Shown piece after piece: positions 43,649-55,744 of a stretch of 64,000 nucleotides of DNA. Positions within the stretch are counted from its first letter, which is position 1; each line of letters begins with the position of its first letter. The stretch lies in contig NC_081409.1 of NCBI RefSeq assembly GCF_030272615.1, positions 472,126,573 through 472,190,572 on the forward strand. Direction: 5' to 3'. This DNA comes from Cryptomeria japonica (lineage: Eukaryota > Streptophyta > Pinopsida > Cupressales > Cupressaceae). The position numbers and the translations under genes were made by a program. The notes under the pieces are model-generated. The model worked only from the letters and a program-made list of their open reading frames with translations, did no database searches and was not told the origin of the DNA.

Positions 43649-45921
43649 AAAAGAATGAAAAGCGAAGGGGAGGTAGAATAGAAGAAATTAGAACTAATGA
43701 TGAAAGAATGGGAGAAAATGGAGTGAATATGAAGAAACAACAAGCCAGCGAGTACCCTGAGGTCATGCAAGAGATACATAGCAGATGTAGTGTGGGGTTT
43801 GGATTGATGCTATACAATTGATCAAAATTGGTTGGACAATCTGGTGCAATCGGTTTAATTGCCCCGGTCAAGTCAAAGCGTGACAATTGATGTCAGTTGG
43901 TCGCTTGGACATGATAAAGTCTGAGTAAGTGAATCAAAGTGACCTGATGGTGACTTAGACAATTGATGTAATTGCCCGATGAAGTCAAGGTATATGAAGA
44001 AAAATACTCGTTGAGACGTAGACAATTGATGTAATTGTCCGTTGGATTGTGTTTGATTGGTTGATCAATTGATAGTGTGTGCGTGTGATGGATGGTTGTG
44101 GGGAATCATGGCAACCCCGTTGAGACTAGGTCATTGTGATAAATGCCTGATGTAGTCTAGGATTACCATAATCGATTACCTGTTGAGACCCGAAGATACT
44201 TGATCAGAGTATCTGTTGATAGTCTAGGTGTGTGGGAGTCGATGTATCTGTGTAGATAGAGTAACTTTCTTGACTTATTGGATGACTTAGGATAGGAAAC
44301 ACAATCCCTCCTATTTAGAGATGGATGGTGATGAACGTGGCTTGATTAGGTTGATTGGGACATGATGTAGGGTATGTGATGGTGATTATCGAGATGGGGA
44401 GGGTGGGGGGGGTTCAATGTTAGATAGAAGAAATGGAGGACCTATTACATTCCTATGGAAGAAGAGGCAAAATAGAGTATCCATTGTCATTACTATGTAT
44501 GCATGATATGCAGCTATTATGAATGTATGGATGGATGAAATGCAACGAAATGCAATATATACAGATGAGATGGAATGATGATCCATGGTGCTTTATTTTT
44601 CATCATTGAGCTGTAAAATGTTGTAAGAAAATACAAGCAACTTGACATAAAGATTCAAGATGACCAGAGTATTTCTTACATGGATTTTGATATAGCAAGT
44701 TAATACAAACAACTTGATATAATGGATCAAGTTGACCAGAGTATTGCTTGCAGAACAAACAAGGATTATCTCCTTTCATGCATGACTTGGATCGTCCTCC
44801 TTGATCTTAGACTGATCATATCCTAAGACAAGTGCATACCATACTAGGAAATAAAACCTTGATCCAATTTGGATGAGGTAGGAGGAACCAAAGAAAGAGC
44901 ATTGTACCTACAAAAAAATAGTATATACATAAAGAATAAAGAATATGGATCCTTGGTAATGGTTCATGCTCATATGGTCGAGGTATACGCTGTAGTCAGC
45001 AAGCCGTAGTGATCTATGACTGTATTTTTGCCTATGATCACATAGCTTAGTGAACTTCCCACGTAGACACCATTAGTACATGCCCCAGAACTTCATCGGA
45101 ATAATGTGTCGAAGATACACAAACAATGCCGTAGGAACCTGATATAAATAAACGAACGATTGTACTCACAAATCAACCAAGTATTTGATAGCTTAACATA
45201 ATTTTCTTGTCAAAGAAAACGTCACTTTTGTCTTTGTTTTGGTAAGGAAGGATGCATCCTTGTTGAAGACAGTTTTGAGTGTTGATGTTGATTGTGTGGT
45301 CGATTGATAAATGGTCATTGTGTGAGTATTGTGTTAATGTTGGTTTTGCATCTGCTTGAATGAATATGTACAAGGTGTTGTCATGTTTTTTGGGTGATTT
45401 TCGATGGTTTTTTTATGTTTTTGGATTTTGTGTAATAGTTTTTGAATGTTTGTGGATTTTGTGAGTCATTTTTGAATGTTTTTGTATTTTGCGAGACATT
45501 TTTGAATGTTTTTGCCAATGAATCACCAGTAATGTAGAATCCACTTCCATCATCTAGATTGTAAGGGCATTGCCCCCAAGTTGGACATGATTTATGAAAA
45601 AGCGGGATGCTAGACGCATGAAGTACTTTCTTGGATGACAGATCAAATAACAAGCCATGGTTAGATGGATGGATGTGTGTATGTATGAATGTGATCGCAA
45701 TGAGCCTGAAAGATACTGGAGCCATTGCCTTTACGAGTGGTGCCTGTTTGCCAGGTTTTCACCATCGCACTTACCCAAGGTGCCACCGGAGTGGTTGTTC
45801 ACCGTTTGGATGCATGATTTTTCTTTACTTTTTTTGAATGTTTTGGTATTTTCTTCAGGACATTTTCTGAATGTTTTTGGTATTTTTCTAATATGCAGGG
45901 GGGCCTGATGCCTTGTACACC
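43649..45921 (-). other. 3' region of element B, no gene seen
   Basis: Non-coding. It contains degenerate phrases with GACAATTGATG and GTTGAGAC (43860-44230), a duplicated stretch of about 95 bases with CAACTTGA and GACCAGAGTATT (44625-44760), a short tandem array (45410-45512) and the GGTTTTCACCA block shared with A and C (45750-45805). No PMD coding sequence is present, unlike element A. Confidence 0.55.
45410..45512. repeat. Tandem repeat of about 36 bases
   Basis: About three units of GTTTTTGGATTTTGTGAG followed by TCATTTTTGAAT, with small changes; further TTTTTGAATGTTTT phrases occur at 45830-45880. Confidence 0.65.
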
Positions 45922-48900
45922 TTAGGTATAAAACCGTTTGAGGTGCATACTATTGATTGGATCTACGAGTGGTTCTCCATCTGATGTAGCCAACTGATAT
46001 GCCCCGGACCCGAATACAGCAGTGACAACATATGGGCCCAACCAGTTTGATTCAAACTTGCCTTGATGTTCTCTGTTTGGTTGGTTGCGAGGATTTTCTC
46101 GAAGAACAAGATCACCTACCTCAAATGTACGAGATCTAACTCGGTGATTGTAGCTTCTACTCATGCGCTGCTGATAGGCTTTGAGGTGATTGTATGCAGC
46201 TTGTCACTTCTCATCTAGTAACTCTAAGTCTTGAAGACAGGATACTCTGTATGCTTCATCATCGATGAGATTGTGCAATGAAACTCATAAGGATGGTATC
46301 TCGACCTCAATAGGTAAGATAGCTTCAGCACCATAGACCAATGAATAAGGAGTTGCACCTGTAGGGGTCTGAATGCTAGTTCGATATGCCCATAATGCTG
46401 GATTCAATTGAACATGCCAATCACGATCGGCATCATTGACTGTCTTCTTTAGGATTCTCAATATGTTTTTATTGGATGCTTCGGCCTGACCATTGCCTTG
46501 TGGGTAATAGGGGGTGGAAAAGCGATGTTGGATATGAAATTTCTCACAAAGCTCACGGACATCCTGATTTTTGAAAGGAAGACCGTTATCTGTGATGATG
46601 GACATGGGTACACCATACCGGCAGATGATGTAGTTGAGGATGAATGAGGCGATCTGCTTGCCGGTGACTTGGGTAAGTGGAACAGCTTCGATCCACTTGG
46701 TGAAATATTCGGTGGCAGTAATAATGAATTTATGGCCGTTGGATGAAGATGGATGAATCTTACCCACAAGGTCAAGGCCCCATTGACAGAAAGGCCATGG
46801 TGTCGTGATTGGTTGCAGTTCCTGGGCCGATGCATGTATCAGGTCACCGTGAACTTGACATTTCTTGCATTTCCTGACAAAGTAGTAGGAATCCTTTTCC
46901 ATAGATGGCCAATAGTATCCAGCTCGCATAAGTTTCTTGGCTAGTGACGGACCACTTGAGTGAGTCCTGCAAATTCCTTCATGTACCTCTTCCAAAGCCT
47001 TTGTTATCTCACCTTGTTCCAGACATCGAAGGAGAGTACCATCAAGACCGCGTCGGTATAGGGTTTCGGCAATAATGGTATATCGAGCAGTTTGGCGAAT
47101 GAAGGTTTTACGTTGGTTATTTGATTGGTTGGGAGGAAGGGTGTGATCGCGGAGATAGGTGTAGAAATCACCATACCATGGGGATTCAGAACCAACAAGG
47201 CAACATATCATTTCAGATTCGGGGATATCATAAGCGGGGATCCAAAGTTGTTCTACCAAGAACTCGTAGCGTGTTGAATTCTGTGGAAGATCTAGTAGAG
47301 ATGCGATGGTAGCCATAGCGTCAGCAGCTCGATTCTGATCTCTTGGTATCTGCTCAAAAGTGATAGTAGTAAATGATGTCTTTAGATTGTCCACCATTTG
47401 CTTGTATGGCATGAGTTTATCATCTTTGGTCTGATACTCATCTGTTGCTTGTCGAATGACTAGTTGGGAATCGCCATATACTTGCAGTTCTTTTAATTTC
47501 CATTGTATGGCTAATCTGAGTCCTGTGATCAAGGCCTCATACTCTGCTATGTTGTTTTTGCATGGAAATGTGAGCCTGTAAGACTTCGGGATGCTATCAC
47601 CTTGAGGTGTGATAAACAGAATGCCTGCCCCCGAGCCGTGCCTAGTGTATGAACCATCAAAGTATAATTTCCATGATTGTGCTTCTGTAATCATGAATAT
47701 CTCTTCATCTGGAAAATTGGAAATGAGAGGATGATCACCTATGAGAGGTGCATCGGCCAACTGATCTGCAATAACCTGACCTTTGATAGCTTTACGGTCC
47801 ACATACTCAATATCAAATTCACTTAAAATCATCACCCATTTGGCCAAGCGGCCTATCAATGCTGCTTTGCTAAGTAAGTACTTGAGTGGATCAATCTTTG
47901 CGATGAGTTGCACCTTGTGTGTTAACAAATAGTGCCTCAGTTTAGTGGCTGCCAAGATTACTGCTAGGCAAGCTCACTCAATAGGTGTGTAATTGAGTTC
48001 ATAGCCCACCAGTGTGCGAGAGATGTAGTAAATAGCACACTCTTTTCCTTCTGCATTATGTTGTGTCAGTAGTACACCCAATGCTGTACTTGTTGCTGAG
48101 ATATAGAGCAATAATGGTCTACTTGGATCTGGTGGCATCAGCAATGGTGGATTCATGAGATAGTCTTTAAGCGCCTGAAATGCTTGCTGGCATCGGGCAT
48201 CCCACTAAAAGCGGATGTTCTTGTGTAGCAGGTGTGTGAATGGGTGACACTTATCAGCCAATTGTGCAATGAATCTGCGGATAGATTGAAGCCGTCCTTG
48301 TAGTGTTCTTAGCTGACTGATATTCTTTGGAGGTGGCATGTCCATGATTGCTTTAACCTTTGCTGGATCGACCTCAATACCTTTGCTTGAGACAATGTAT
48401 CCTAGAAGCTTCCCGGAGGTCACTCCGAAGACACATTTCTTTGGGTTGAGTCGAACATGGTATTGTTCCAGTCTATCAAAGATTTTATCTAAGATGTGAA
48501 GATGTCCTTCTCTAGTAAGTGATTTTGCTAGTAAATCATCCACATAATCTTCCATCATAGTATGCATCATGTCATGGAAGATGGTGGTCATTGCTCTTTG
48601 ATAGGTCGCTCCTGCATTCTTTAGACAAAAAGGCATTACATTCCAGCAGTATGTGCCCCATGGACATGTGAAGGCTGTCTTATGTTGATCTTCTGGTGCG
48701 ATCTGTATCTGATTGTATCCTGAAAAGCCATCCATGAGTGAAAGCATGGCATGTCCTGCTGTCAGATCCACTATGATGTCGATATTTGGAAGGGGGAAGT
48801 CATCCTTAGGACAGGACTTATTCAGATCTCTGAAGTCAGTACAAATGCAGATGCCCCCTTTTGGTTTGCCAATAGGCACAATATTGGAGATCCATTCTGC

Positions 48901-49098
48901 ATAATCAATTGGTCTAATGAAACCAACATCTAGGAGTTTCTTGAGTTCTGCTTTGACTAGCACTGCAATCTGAGGATGCATCTTACGAAGCTTCTGCTTG
49001 ACAGGTTTGTCTCCTTCTGCTACAGTGAGGTGATGCATGACTAAATCAGGATCAAGCCCAGGCATGTCTACATATGACCATGCAAAGTTGATCTGACG
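45922..49098 (-). pseudogene. Pol of Tat element B (RT, dual RNase H, integrase)
   Basis: One long reading frame enters from the gap and is interrupted only at 48205, 47974, 46285 and 46204. The first is TAG where CAG is expected, the others TGA where CGA fits. RT (about 49090-48250) has CTDFRDLNK, the catalytic YVDD (48535-48546) and LNPKKCVFGV. The RT-linked RNase H (48170-47950) lacks its first Asp (LYISATSTALG). A second, archaeal-like RNase H (about 47670-47310) has all catalytic residues: FDGS, NNIAEYEAL, GDSQLV and ADAMA. Integrase (about 47010-46290) has the HHCC finger ending CKKC, then D, D and E in DLVGKI, TDNG and GNGQAEASN. The GPY/F module ends the protein. An inactive first and active second RNase H is known for Tat elements. 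Confidence 0.92.
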
Positions 49099-49598
49099 NN
49101 NNNNNNNNNNNNNNNNNNNNNNNNNNNNNNNNNNNNNNNNNNNNNNNNNNNNNNNNNNNNNNNNNNNNNNNNNNNNNNNNNNNNNNNNNNNNNNNNNNNN
49201 NNNNNNNNNNNNNNNNNNNNNNNNNNNNNNNNNNNNNNNNNNNNNNNNNNNNNNNNNNNNNNNNNNNNNNNNNNNNNNNNNNNNNNNNNNNNNNNNNNNN
49301 NNNNNNNNNNNNNNNNNNNNNNNNNNNNNNNNNNNNNNNNNNNNNNNNNNNNNNNNNNNNNNNNNNNNNNNNNNNNNNNNNNNNNNNNNNNNNNNNNNNN
49401 NNNNNNNNNNNNNNNNNNNNNNNNNNNNNNNNNNNNNNNNNNNNNNNNNNNNNNNNNNNNNNNNNNNNNNNNNNNNNNNNNNNNNNNNNNNNNNNNNNNN
49501 NNNNNNNNNNNNNNNNNNNNNNNNNNNNNNNNNNNNNNNNNNNNNNNNNNNNNNNNNNNNNNNNNNNNNNNNNNNNNNNNNNNNNNNNNNNNNNNNNN
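49099..49598. other. Assembly gap of 500 N
   Basis: Exactly 500 N. The left edge is inside the N-terminal part of B RT (FAWSYVDMPGL); the right edge is inside an LTR edge (F). Confidence 0.98.
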
Positions 49599-49677
49599 AC
49601 ACACTAAGGTGGGTGCTAACATAAGTGTGAAATTGTACCACCCTAGAAAGGGGGTACAATTTACGACACTACAACTG
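49599..49677 (-). repeat. LTR edge F
   Basis: The minus strand starts TGTAGTGTCGTAAATTGTAC at 49677. It resembles the LTR start of element N (TGTAGTGTCATAAAATTGTG). It contains a perfect inverted repeat AAATTGTACC / GGTACAATTT (49629-49662). It interrupts the RNase H region of element E and runs into the gap. Confidence 0.6.
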
Positions 49678-51060
49678 GTAACCACTATTTTGCAATCTTT
49701 AAAATCCCTTTTTGTTATTAGGAAGATTAGAAGTAAACCTACCAACTTGCATAAACTCCTTCATGTCAGTAATCCAGCATCTTTCAGCTTCATTTTCATG
49801 CATCAACACTTCTTCGTCGTGTGCCTCCTCCAGAGTCTTTGTTTTCTAAGTGATCTACTCATAGAGACCCTTCCTTGGATTACTTTAGTAGTTCTTACAT
49901 CAATTTCATATTCTAAGATATTAGTAATCCCATTTGATATTTTTTAGTAATTTCTCCTTCCATGATGTACTCATAGACCCTTGAGTGAGCTACATAGACA
50001 ATTGTCTTATTACATGAAATGAAATGCCTAATCTTTTTAAATCCTTAAACTATAGAAAATGCATGTTTCTCCACAAATCTATACTTGACCTCATAATCCT
50101 TCATGGTCCTTGAATAAAAATCAATCAAATTCTCTCATGTGCCTCCTTCCTCTTTTTATGTTAGCACGACAATAGTGCTAAAACTTCTAGTGTAGCAATA
50201 CATTAAGAAATATTTGGATAAGTTGGGATTAACCAAAACTGGAGCAGACAATATGGCTTCTTTTATTTTTTTGAATGCCTCTTTAGCCTCCTAGGTCCAC
50301 TTGAAATGTAGATCTTTTTTTAGCATCAGGGTAATGGGTCTAACCATTTTGGCAAAGTTGGATATGAAAAGGCTGACAAATTTGATTTTTCCCAAGAAAG
50401 ATTGAATTCCTTTCTTGTTCACGGGTAGGGGAAGCTCCTTGATAGATTTTACATGGTCAGGATCAATTGATACCCCTTGTTTGGACACCACATGTCCAAG
50501 TAGCTTTCCTTGAGGGATGCTTAAAATATATTTCTTTGGATTAAGGGAAACTCCAAACTCTAAAAATTTCTGAAAAACAAGCTCCAAACGATCAAAGTGA
50601 TCTTCCTTGTTCATAGAGAAAACAGTTAAGTCATGTAAATAGATAAGGATGATTTTTTTAAGAGCTCTTTAAAAGCGACATACATTTCTCTTTGGAAGGT
50701 GGCTTTGATATTAGAAAGGCCAAAAGGTATTTTGGCATATGCATATGTTCCCCGCTTTATGGTGAATGTTGTTTTGTGTTGGTCTTCATGCCTAAACAAC
50801 ACTTGATTGTATCTCAAAAAATCCATCAAGCATGGAAAATATTTTGGAACCAGCTTCTGTATGCAAAATTTGCTCCATGGACAAGAGAGGATAATGATCG
50901 TTTAAAGATATCCTGTTTAAATCTCAAAAATCAATACAAAGGCTGATGTCTCCATTTTTTTGTGAATAGGTACCAGGTTGGAAACTCATGTAGTATGCTT
51001 GATTGGATAAATCATCTAAGAAACAATTAATTTCAGAAGTTCCTAAGACATCAGGGACTC
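49678..51060 (-). pseudogene. RT and connected RNase H of element E
   Basis: RT begins near 51060. Its blocks are EDQHKTTFTIKRGTYAY, KIPFGLSN and ATFQREMYVAF (50829-50650), then SIYMT where the YMDD box is expected (frame broken near 50626), and VSLNPKKYILS, QGKLLGHVVSKQG and FLGKIKF (50614-50291). Past a stop at 50291, the frame continues with RNase H-like blocks (AILSAPVL, IDFYSRTMKDYE, CNKTIVYVAH) to about 49900. The catalytic box appears damaged. It is truncated at 49678. Confidence 0.75.
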
Positions 51061-51559
51061 AATCTTTGGATTAATAGGACACTTCTTTTGTCAAACTGGT
51101 TTTACTCGATCAGTGAGCTCAATAGTGTGTTGGATTATAGCGATATTTTATCCCTTAAGCCCATCATATGATCATGCAACCACTCACTTATATCTATCAC
51201 AAAAATGAATTAATCTATCTTTATCCTACTAGGGAACATTTTTTCCGACTTTAAGCTTTTGTCCATCTCTACCCCGAAGATGAGTGTAATCTTCCTTATC
51301 AGTTGCAAACTTTCTTTTGTCATTCCTTGCATCATCACAATCAAACAGATTCTCTAGCATAATATGACCCTTTGGGAGTTTATTTAATTTCAATTGAATA
51401 ACTTGATCCCCATATCCTTCTACTATCTTGGGTTACAATTGTTTAGCGAACTCACATGATTTTTGTATGAACATCGCTATATGTTCATCACTTTCAAAAA
51501 CTTTCCAATTTAAATCATTATTAGGTATAGATGGCCTAACAATTACCCAAACTGAGAAT

Positions 51560-51970
51560 TTTTTTTCTAACATACTTGAACCAAGATCAAATTGGGATGC
51601 TATTGTAGCCATACAGTTTGCAATCTCATTTTGTTTCTATGGAATTCTCTAGATATTGAAAGACTCAAAACTTTCATTCTAATTCTAGACTCTATGATGG
51701 TATGAGCGCATGTGGACATGTTTTACTGTGTATATACATTGTACTTGCTAGATTACTAATCTAGAATCTCATAGGACTCTTAGTTTCTTAACACCTAAGT
51801 GCTTTGCAAGGCTTAGTCCATGGACTAATGATCCATATTCTACTTCATTGTTTGAATAACCAAAATGAAAATGAAAATACTGAAGAGTTTGTTCTCCAGA
51901 TGGAGATGTTAGACAAACGTCTGCTCAAAATTTTGTCTTGCATCTTGCTCCATCGAAGTGCAAAGTCCAA
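51560..51970 (-). pseudogene. RNase H-like domain of E, upstream of RT
   Basis: The minus strand reads LHFDGARCKTKF, a stop, LTSPSGE, FGYSNNEVEYGSLVHGLSLA, KKLRVL, a stop, DSRLVI and finally QNEIANCMATIAS (about 51630). Catalytic Asp, Glu and Asp positions are visible. The fourth Asp (usually AD before the hydrophobic tail) is Asn. The domain lies before RT, not after. The following VRPSIPNNDLNWKVF linker is also found in plant retroelement polyproteins with this order. Confidence 0.75.
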
Positions 51971-52229
51971 AGCTTTGAGGTTTGTTCTTCTTTTTCCTTT
52001 TCTTTATCTTGCAAGTTTTTTTATATTCGGGAACTATGTGATCTTCATCAAAGATTACATAAGTTCCAAGCCCTGTGGCATGATAATTTCCATAAGGATT
52101 TGCATCTATGAATTAATTAAGGAAAATCTCCTAGTCTGGGTGTGGTCACTAGTTACCACCTCATCTTCAACCAATTCAACACACTTCATCTCATTCCTGG
52201 TAATTAAAGTATGAGTTGCTACAAAATTA

Positions 52230-52841
52230 ATTATGGCCTCATTGGTTATTGTTCAATATGTAATGGTTCAAATAATATTTTCAACTTGGCCCCATGTTTT
52301 GTTATAAGGATAAGGTACCAATCCAATGAGAGATATGAGATAAACAAGGACCAAAAATAGGGGGAATATCAACAACCATCACTTCCTAAGGAACTGTGAT
52401 ACTTGCGCAAACAAATAAGGTAAGTGGGAGGTTTTTAATAAAACATATAGTCTAAAATTTGTTTCCATCAAGTTGTATGACTCCTCTACTTAGGGGCTCA
52501 TATTCTAGCTTTACAACTTATGCTATTTGTTTAGACATTATTGTGGTACTATCCCCTGAATCTATCATGGAGTTGTGGAGCAATTTATCTCCTACAATAA
52601 GAGTCAAGAAGAAAGGAGTAGGTTTAGGTTTATCAATCTTACCATTAGAGGGAACCTCTTTATCATTAGTGAGTACTACAGATGGTTGTGACTGGCTTCC
52701 AAATTCTAACTCTTTTTTTTTTTTTTTGTGTTGCATCAGTTGTTGATCTTGTGGTAGGCTTTTATGTTTCACCCAATGCTTCCTATAGAAGGGAATTTTG
52801 TTTTGGAATAGAAATAATATCCCATAAGGATACATTTGCAT
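52230..52841 (-). pseudogene. Protease region of element E
   Basis: A Lys-rich stretch precedes PFFLTLIVGDKLLHNSMIDS and GDSTTIMSKQIA, the aspartic protease box (D-S-G with Asp instead of Ala). The downstream VVDIPPIFGPCLSHISHWIG is the conserved stretch after protease in plant gypsy polyproteins. Stops at 52518 and beyond. Confidence 0.65.
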
Positions 52842-53169
52842 GAGCTTTCTTCAATTTATTTACCACATTAAGAACCATAGGAATAGGAGCTTTTGATTGC
52901 TTAGGCTAGTAGGGTATGAATTCTCTGCATTTTTTAACAATGGAAATTGCTACAGGTAGATTTGTGGCTTATCTATAATCACCTTTGGCTGCTATATCAT
53001 AGGTTCTCCTATAAATCAACACTTTGAGCAGAGGTTATAATCAAATTGTACTTGGGGTGCCTTTGAAGATGACACAGAAAGATCGTTTGCAAATACTGCT
53101 TCTTCTCCTTCCATCCACAAGAAAAGAGCATGATCTAGGGCTATTTTTGCTTCTTGCTCTAGAGACATA

Positions 53170-54319
53170 CTCTACCTTTGAGCTCTAGGTACAATGTCTT
53201 CCATTCCTGGGGAAGCATAAATTCCACTATCAGGACTTATTCCTTGGCTTCTTTGCTTTGCCAATTTTTGGTGCAGATTTCTGCACGGACAATTTTGTGG
53301 CATATGAGCTTCATTGAAAGGAAAACACCAGGAATTGGTATCATTTATCAAATTATTTTGACTAGCCACTAACTTCCTATTCTTATTAGGCGGTATAGCT
53401 TACAAAGGAGTAGAACAAATACAATTTAATTATTAGATTGTGTTTGAACTACCTTTGTGCTTCCCTGAAATTGGTTTTGTTCGTACGGGGGTCTTCATCC
53501 TTGATAATTTTGAAAAGCGGGCCTAGCAGGTGTTGCTTGTTGCCTTTTAAGGTTCATTATTTCCTTTGAAAGGGTCTTTAGTAAGTTTTTCATGTCACTT
53601 ACTTCAACAACCAGAGAAGTGGAAGCAGGGGTGTTAGCTATTTAGATTGATATGCATGGACTGTAGTGCAGACGTTCTTGGGAGATCTTGTCCAAGCATT
53701 TGTATTGATAATTCAAAAAAGATAGGCATGGGTAGTCTAGAAGGAATCTTTCCTACATCAATAAGGTTATTCTCTGCCCGAACTGCAAGTTCATAGAAAT
53801 CAAGAAGGGTATGTCCACCTAGGGATTGAATCATAACAGATATATACGAATTGAATGCTTTTAGATAGAAACTAAAAAAGTCACATCTGCAGGGGGATGG
53901 GTTGTCAAACGTATCCTCTGTCAGGTCTTTTGCAATCTAGTATTAAAATTTGTCGCAGCTTCCTGGGGAGCCCATTTGATAGTTATCAATTGCTATAATA
54001 AAGAGGATCTATCTCCTCTTTCTATAAAATGTGCAAAAATGTGGTCTCCCAACTGATCCCAGTCAGATATTGAGTTTGGTCGAATAGACCTATACCAATC
54101 CTGAGCCTTTCCTTTGAAAGAGGTTGCAAGCAACCTCAATGCTACATTTTGTTGTGTGACATTATGTACAATACATACATCAATTACATCTTTCAAATGC
54201 TCCATAGGGGTTTTAGAATCCTCCCCAGTAAACTTTGGCAAATCTTTTAATGCAGAGGTCAGAATGACATCCCACTGATTAGGAGGAGTAGGTGTAATAA
54301 GGGGACTACCTGTTGGCAA
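53170..54319 (-). pseudogene. Gag and zinc finger of element E
   Basis: It starts MPTGSPLITPTPPNQWD. The Gag core contains LPKFTGEDSKTPMEHLKDV, LLATSFKGKAQDWYRSI and WDQLGDHIFAHF, then a stop at 53993. The continuation is at 53930-53640 (QEAATNFNTRLQKT, GGHTLLDFYELAVRAENNL). A remnant finger WCFPFNEAHMPQNCP lies near 53300. This is a Gag type different from that of element D. Confidence 0.75.
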
Positions 54320-54758
54320 TTGACACTATTAACATTCTACACTCTGAAGAGGGGAAAATACTAGTGAGCTGGATTAGTTAGAAAACATGCAATTCAACAT
54401 ATAATCATATGAAATCAAAGACATAACTCCAAAAAATATGCAAACATGAATGAGATGCATATACCTCACAAAACCCTATACCTCTCCCTCAGATTGAGCT
54501 TGATGAAGTGAAGGCACCCCTTGGTGATGCTCCACTTGATGTGCTCCTTTGATTGCTTGATGTGGATGGCTCTCCAATGTTGTGCACAATATGAAATGGA
54601 TTCTAGGAGGATGATATGGACAAAATGGTTGAGTGTGGATGAAATATGATTTGGACAAAATGACTCTCCTCTTGCTTGCTAAGATGATATCCTAGGCTCA
54701 AAAGGGTAGCATAAGATTACTAAACTTTGAGATGATCAATGAAGGGATGGAGTCCTCA

Positions 54759-54765
54759 ATTTATA
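54759..54765 (-). promoter_or_regulatory. TATA box of LTR C
   Basis: The minus strand reads CCTATAAATTGAGGACTCC. Confidence 0.6.
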
Positions 54766-54904
54766 GGAAGAGGAGAGGAGGAATGGATGGTTGGGATGGA
54801 TCCAAGATGGAGGGATAGGATTGCTTGTGAGCCCACACAAGGTCCAAGAGAGGGTGTGGAGACCAAGAGATATGTCTTAAAGGCATTTCTTGTCTCCACA
54901 CTCC

Positions 54905-54995
54905 TCAAGGTGCATTGGGAAGACTTCCCAAGGTACCTCGAGAAGAGCAAGGTGCATTGGGAAGACATCCCAATGTGCCTTGAGAGGAGCAAGGG
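54905..54995. repeat. Paired palindromes in LTR C
   Basis: TTGGGAAGACTTCCCAA (54915-54931) is a perfect palindrome around a central base. About 40 bases on, CATTGGGAAGACATCCCAATG (54955-54975) has 8-base arms around a 5-base centre. They belong to a duplicated unit GGTGCATTGGGAAGAC...GAGCAAGG. LTR D has the first intact (35886-35902) and the second partly lost. Confidence 0.7.
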
Positions 54996-55649
54996 ATGTG
55001 ACATTCCTTGAAGAATGGAGAGGAGGAATTAAAAATTCTCAAAAAAGGGATGATCATTGAGATTAGAGGAATAAGAAGGAATTGAAAATTCCTTGGGAGA
55101 GGAGATACCTAGAGGATTGTGAGATTTTGAAAATCTCACATTCGCCTAGGAAAAGAGCATTAAAAGCTGGTGGTTGGATGGAAGGGACAAGGGGTTGACT
55201 TTGTGGCTAATCATGATGATTAACCACTAGCAACTCATTAGGAGGGGGATTAGAGGAAATGTTAGGTGGGATTAGGATTTGTAGGAGGGTTTGATTAGGA
55301 GAGAGGAGGAGTGGAGGGAATTAAAAATTAGAAGAATAATGTTAAGTGGGTTAAGGGGGATTCTAGAAGACTTTATTAGGTTAATGATGAATTAAGAAGA
55401 TGGTTTGTAGGAATCATGTGGGTTAACTAATTAATTGAAATTAATTAGCTAAGAGGGAGATTTGTGAGGATTTAATTTTTAGAAGAATACAGAAAGGGAT
55501 TGATTTATTAAATAAATCAGTCACATACCATAGTGACAATATTAATTATATTTAATTAATATTGAGGAGAATTTGAATTAACATAATTAATTAATTAATT
55601 ATGTGAGGAATTAAAAATTATTTTAAAAAATTATTTTTAATTGTCTACA

Positions 55650-55690
55650 TTTTGCCCCTCTTTGAAGCGAGGTGTGATGACGCATTGATT
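55650..55690 (-). other. Polypurine tract and stem-loop of element C
   Basis: The minus strand reads CTTCAAAGAGGGGCAAAA before the LTR start TGTAGACA. CTTTGAA and TTCAAAG pair around GCG/CGC, the counterpart of stem 1 in A and B. Confidence 0.65.
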
Positions 55691-55744
55691 CAAAGAATAA
55701 TCTTGTTTTTTTATGATGATATTGATTTGATTGATAAGATCTAG

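Larger units (their letters stand above)
41714..49098 (-). mobile_element. Tat element B: pol to 3' LTR
   Basis: On the minus strand: pol from the gap edge (49098) to 45922, 3' region 45921-43506, polypurine tract, 3' LTR 43489 to about 41714. Gag, protease and the 5' LTR lie beyond the gap or are missing. pol has only four stops. Confidence 0.8.
49678..54344 (-). mobile_element. Gypsy element E, old and degenerate
   Basis: On the minus strand: gag, finger, protease, RNase H, RT and RT-linked RNase H in that order. LTRs are absent: the left is cut by F, the right by the LTR of element C at 54345, 25 bases before the gag start. Many stops and frameshifts indicate great age. Confidence 0.75.
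54345..55649 (-). repeat. 3' LTR of element C
   Basis: 1305 bases, highly similar to 35333-36610, with an extra GGGTGTGGAGACCAAGAG near 54851. On the minus strand it starts TGTAGACAATTAAAAATAA and ends CTAGTATTTTCCCCTCTTCA. Confidence 0.8.

Noticed and set aside
43485-43886. 133-codon minus-strand frame upstream of pol end of B
   Set aside because: Covers the polypurine tract and stem-loops; not conserved as protein in A or C.
45381-45725. Minus-strand frame with repeated TFKN units
   Set aside because: Product of the 36-base tandem repeat; no start context or relative in A or C.
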